From: JBOHUC01 sp050733935
GTDB lineage: Bacteria; Eisenbacteria; RBG-16-71-46; DASYSL01
Length of the DNA: 58,581 bases
NCBI GenBank assembly: GCA_050733935.1
Contig: JBOHUC010000115.1
Coordinates: forward strand, 1-58,581
Reading direction: 5' to 3'
Program-made: the position numbers and the translations under genes
In this document: one piece after another, positions 57,317 to 58,581 of the stretch
Layout: every line of letters starts with the position of its first letter
How positions within the stretch are numbered: the first letter of the stretch is position 1
The notes under the pieces: generated by a model
Databases searched by the model: none
The model's input: only the letters and a program-made list of their open reading frames with translations
What the model was told of the DNA's origin: nothing

Positions 57317-57994
57317 ATGCATCGCGGTCTGACGATCAGCGTGGTCATTCCTTGCTTCAACGAAGAGGAGGGAATCCGGCGGGTCATCGAAGTGATGCCG
57401 CCGTACGTCGACGAGATCGTGGTCGTCGACAACAACTCGACGGACCGGACGGGCGACGTCGCCCGTTCCCTGGGAGCCCGCGTCGTGTTCCAGCCCAGGA
57501 AGGGCTACGGCGCCGCGTACCAGGCCGGCCTTCCCGCCGCCACTTCCGACATCATTGCGACCCTGGACGGCGACGGTACCTACCCGTCCGACGAGATCGC
57601 GCTCCTCGTGGACGCCCTCGAGGATCGCAAGCTCGACTTCATCTCGGGGTCGCGCTTTCCGCTGCGCGATCCGAGCGCAATGAACTTCAGCAACAAGATC
57701 GGGAACCTCGTGCTCACGATCGTGACCGGCGTGCTCTGGCTCAAGCCGCTCAAGGATTCCCAGTCCGGAATGTGGGTGTTCCGCCGCGCGGTGCTGCCGA
57801 AGCTCCGCCTCACGTCGGACGGAATGCCGCTCTCGGAAGAGATCAAGATCGAGGCGATCGAGAAGCTCGGGCGGCGGTTCGACGAAGTCGGCATCGACTA
57901 CCGCCCGCGGATCGGCGAGGTCAAGCTCCAGAAGTGGCGCGACGGATTCAGGAACCTGTCGTTCCTGTTCGCGAAACGCTTCGGACTCGTGTGA
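57317..57994 (+). CDS. GT2 glycosyltransferase, DPM1/dolichol-phosphate-mannose-synthase-like
   Basis: 225 aa. ISVVIPCFNEEEGI, VVDNNSTDRTGD, the DXD-like motif in IATLDGDGTYP and the Q-S-G-M-W-V-F-R-R-A-V motif identify a polyprenyl-phosphate hexose synthase-type GT2. The ATG at 57317 (GGAG 8 nt upstream) is preferred over an in-frame ATG at 57197 inside the palindrome. It would load a sugar on polyprenyl phosphate for the GT39-like membrane protein encoded next, to which it is coupled by GTGA overlap. Confidence 0.93.
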   Translation: MHRGLTISVVIPCFNEEEGIRRVIEVMPPYVDEIVVVDNNSTDRTGDVARSLGARVVFQPRKGYGAAYQAGLPAATSDIIATLDGDGTYPSDEIALLVDALEDRKLDFISGSRFPLRDPSAMNFSNKIGNLVLTIVTGVLWLKPLKDSQSGMWVFRRAVLPKLRLTSDGMPLSEEIKIEAIEKLGRRFDEVGIDYRPRIGEVKLQKWRDGFRNLSFLFAKRFGLV

Positions 57995-58581
57995 GCCGGC
58001 CGGTTTTCTTCGCCGGCCTCGGGCTCGTGCTCGCGGTTGCGCTCGCCGTGCGGCTGCCACTCCTCCACTGGGCGTCCGATTCGTACCGCCTGACCGAGGC
58101 GTTGAGCATCGAGGAGGTCGAGAACGTGCGCATCTCGACCGGCATGCTGCACGAAGGATCGGCGAATCCACACGCCTTCGAATACCCCTCGCTCTTCTAT
58201 TACCTGAGCACCGTGGTCGAGGCCCCGGTGCGGGCGCGTTCGGGTCCCGACTGGACGGGCTACCTGGTCGCAGTCCGCACGCTGAGCCTCGTGTTCGGGC
58301 TCGCGACGATCGCGCTCGCCGCCCTTCTCGCGCGGCGGCTCGGAGGTGACCTCGCGGGCCTGTTCGCGGCCTCCGTGCTCGCGGCCGACCGCACGATGAT
58401 CGGAATCTCGACGCTGGCGAAGCCGAACGCCGCCCAGGTCGCGTTCGTGCTCGCAGGATTCATGGCGCTCGTGGCGCTCGCGAGCGCGCTCAGGCTTCGT
58501 CATGCGGTCACGGCCGCGGCCCTCTTCGGGCTCGCGGCGGCGTCCAAGTGGCTCGGCGCGCTCGGCCTCGCGGGCCTCGCC
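57991..58581 (+). CDS. GT39-like membrane glycosyltransferase, N-terminal fragment
   Basis: 197 codons to the window edge; no stop seen. GTG start overlapping the GT2 stop (GTGA). First helix FAGLGLVLAVALAVRLPLLHW, then an acidic loop (S-I-E-E-V-E-N-V-R) and FEYPSLFYYLSTVVEAPVRA, followed by further helices (YLVAVRTLSLVFGLATIALAALLA). This matches the start of PMT_2/GT39 transferases that use lipid-linked sugars. Pairing with a DPM1-like GT2 is a typical donor-acceptor gene pair. Confidence 0.85.
   Translation, partial: MSRPVFFAGLGLVLAVALAVRLPLLHWASDSYRLTEALSIEEVENVRISTGMLHEGSANPHAFEYPSLFYYLSTVVEAPVRARSGPDWTGYLVAVRTLSLVFGLATIALAALLARRLGGDLAGLFAASVLAADRTMIGISTLAKPNAAQVAFVLAGFMALVALASALRLRHAVTAAALFGLAAASKWLGALGLAGLA

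Noticed and set aside
1..58581. Many long antisense and overlapping open frames, transposases, prophage, rRNA or CRISPR loci
   Set aside because: High GC produces long shadow frames on every strand; none of these carried family motifs. No transposase, integrase, terminal inverted repeats, rRNA or CRISPR repeat was seen.

Overview
The window is GC-rich bacterial DNA. It carries a Gram-negative envelope repertoire (RND pump, TonB, MacAB/Lol-type ABC system, polyprenyl-phosphate sugar transferase). Three secreted proteins end in a FlgD-like/type IX-like C-terminal domain with a 'PNP... G-x-Y-xx-R' ending, a feature of FCB-group and 'Candidatus Eisenbacteria'-like genomes. Together with GTG starts, dense ATGA/GTGA overlaps and SPOR/DUF4097/DUF4239 proteins this suggests an uncultivated Eisenbacteria-like lineage. 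This placement is inference; no rRNA is present.

Layout. 1-8.1 kb: RND efflux adaptor and pump start, small membrane and PDZ proteins, and a three-gene operon (GHL15-like glycosidase, class I histone-deacetylase-like amidohydrolase, unknown 608-aa protein). 8.1-17.1 kb: fasciclin protein, exported MsrB, coiled-coil protein, cold-shock gene with a leader that contains a strong intrinsic terminator, TonB, an HSDL2-like SDR coupled to a flavoprotein/NapH-like ferredoxin fusion, a DUF4097 protein with VDTGSG repeats, and a DUF4239 protein. 17.2-22.1 kb: ergothioneine genes egtB-egtD, divergent from an OpuC/EgtUV-like ABC importer whose binding protein and permease are fused. 22.1-28.1 kb: Ycf46-like AAA+ ATPase, four-gene ABC export/lipoprotein-type system, tRNA-Gly. 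28.2-36.1 kb: aspartate kinase, glycogen-synthase-like enzyme, GalT, sugar nucleotidyltransferases, SPOR lipoprotein, methyltransferase. 36.2-39.6 kb: kelch protein, M48 protease, membrane protein. 39.6-55.1 kb: one long minus-strand exopolysaccharide cluster: initiating sugar transferase with an extraordinary (HxNG)n N-terminal tract, GT39 enzyme, methyltransferase, heparinase II/III-like protein, AlgD-like dehydrogenase and seven glycosyltransferases, nearly all overlapping. 55.5-58.6 kb: secreted PQQ-type sugar dehydrogenase, then a DPM1-like GT2 coupled to a truncated GT39-like membrane protein.

How the genes work together. ManC and AlgD-like dehydrogenase could supply GDP-mannose and GDP-mannuronate to the exopolysaccharide cluster; no flippase, polymerase or export genes are visible, so those lie elsewhere. 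The egt genes plus importer look like a make-or-import ergothioneine module. Several promoters of the TTGAC(A)-N17-TAnnnT type sit 6-9 bp from the start codon, indicating leaderless mRNAs. All function calls rest on motif recognition without database searches.
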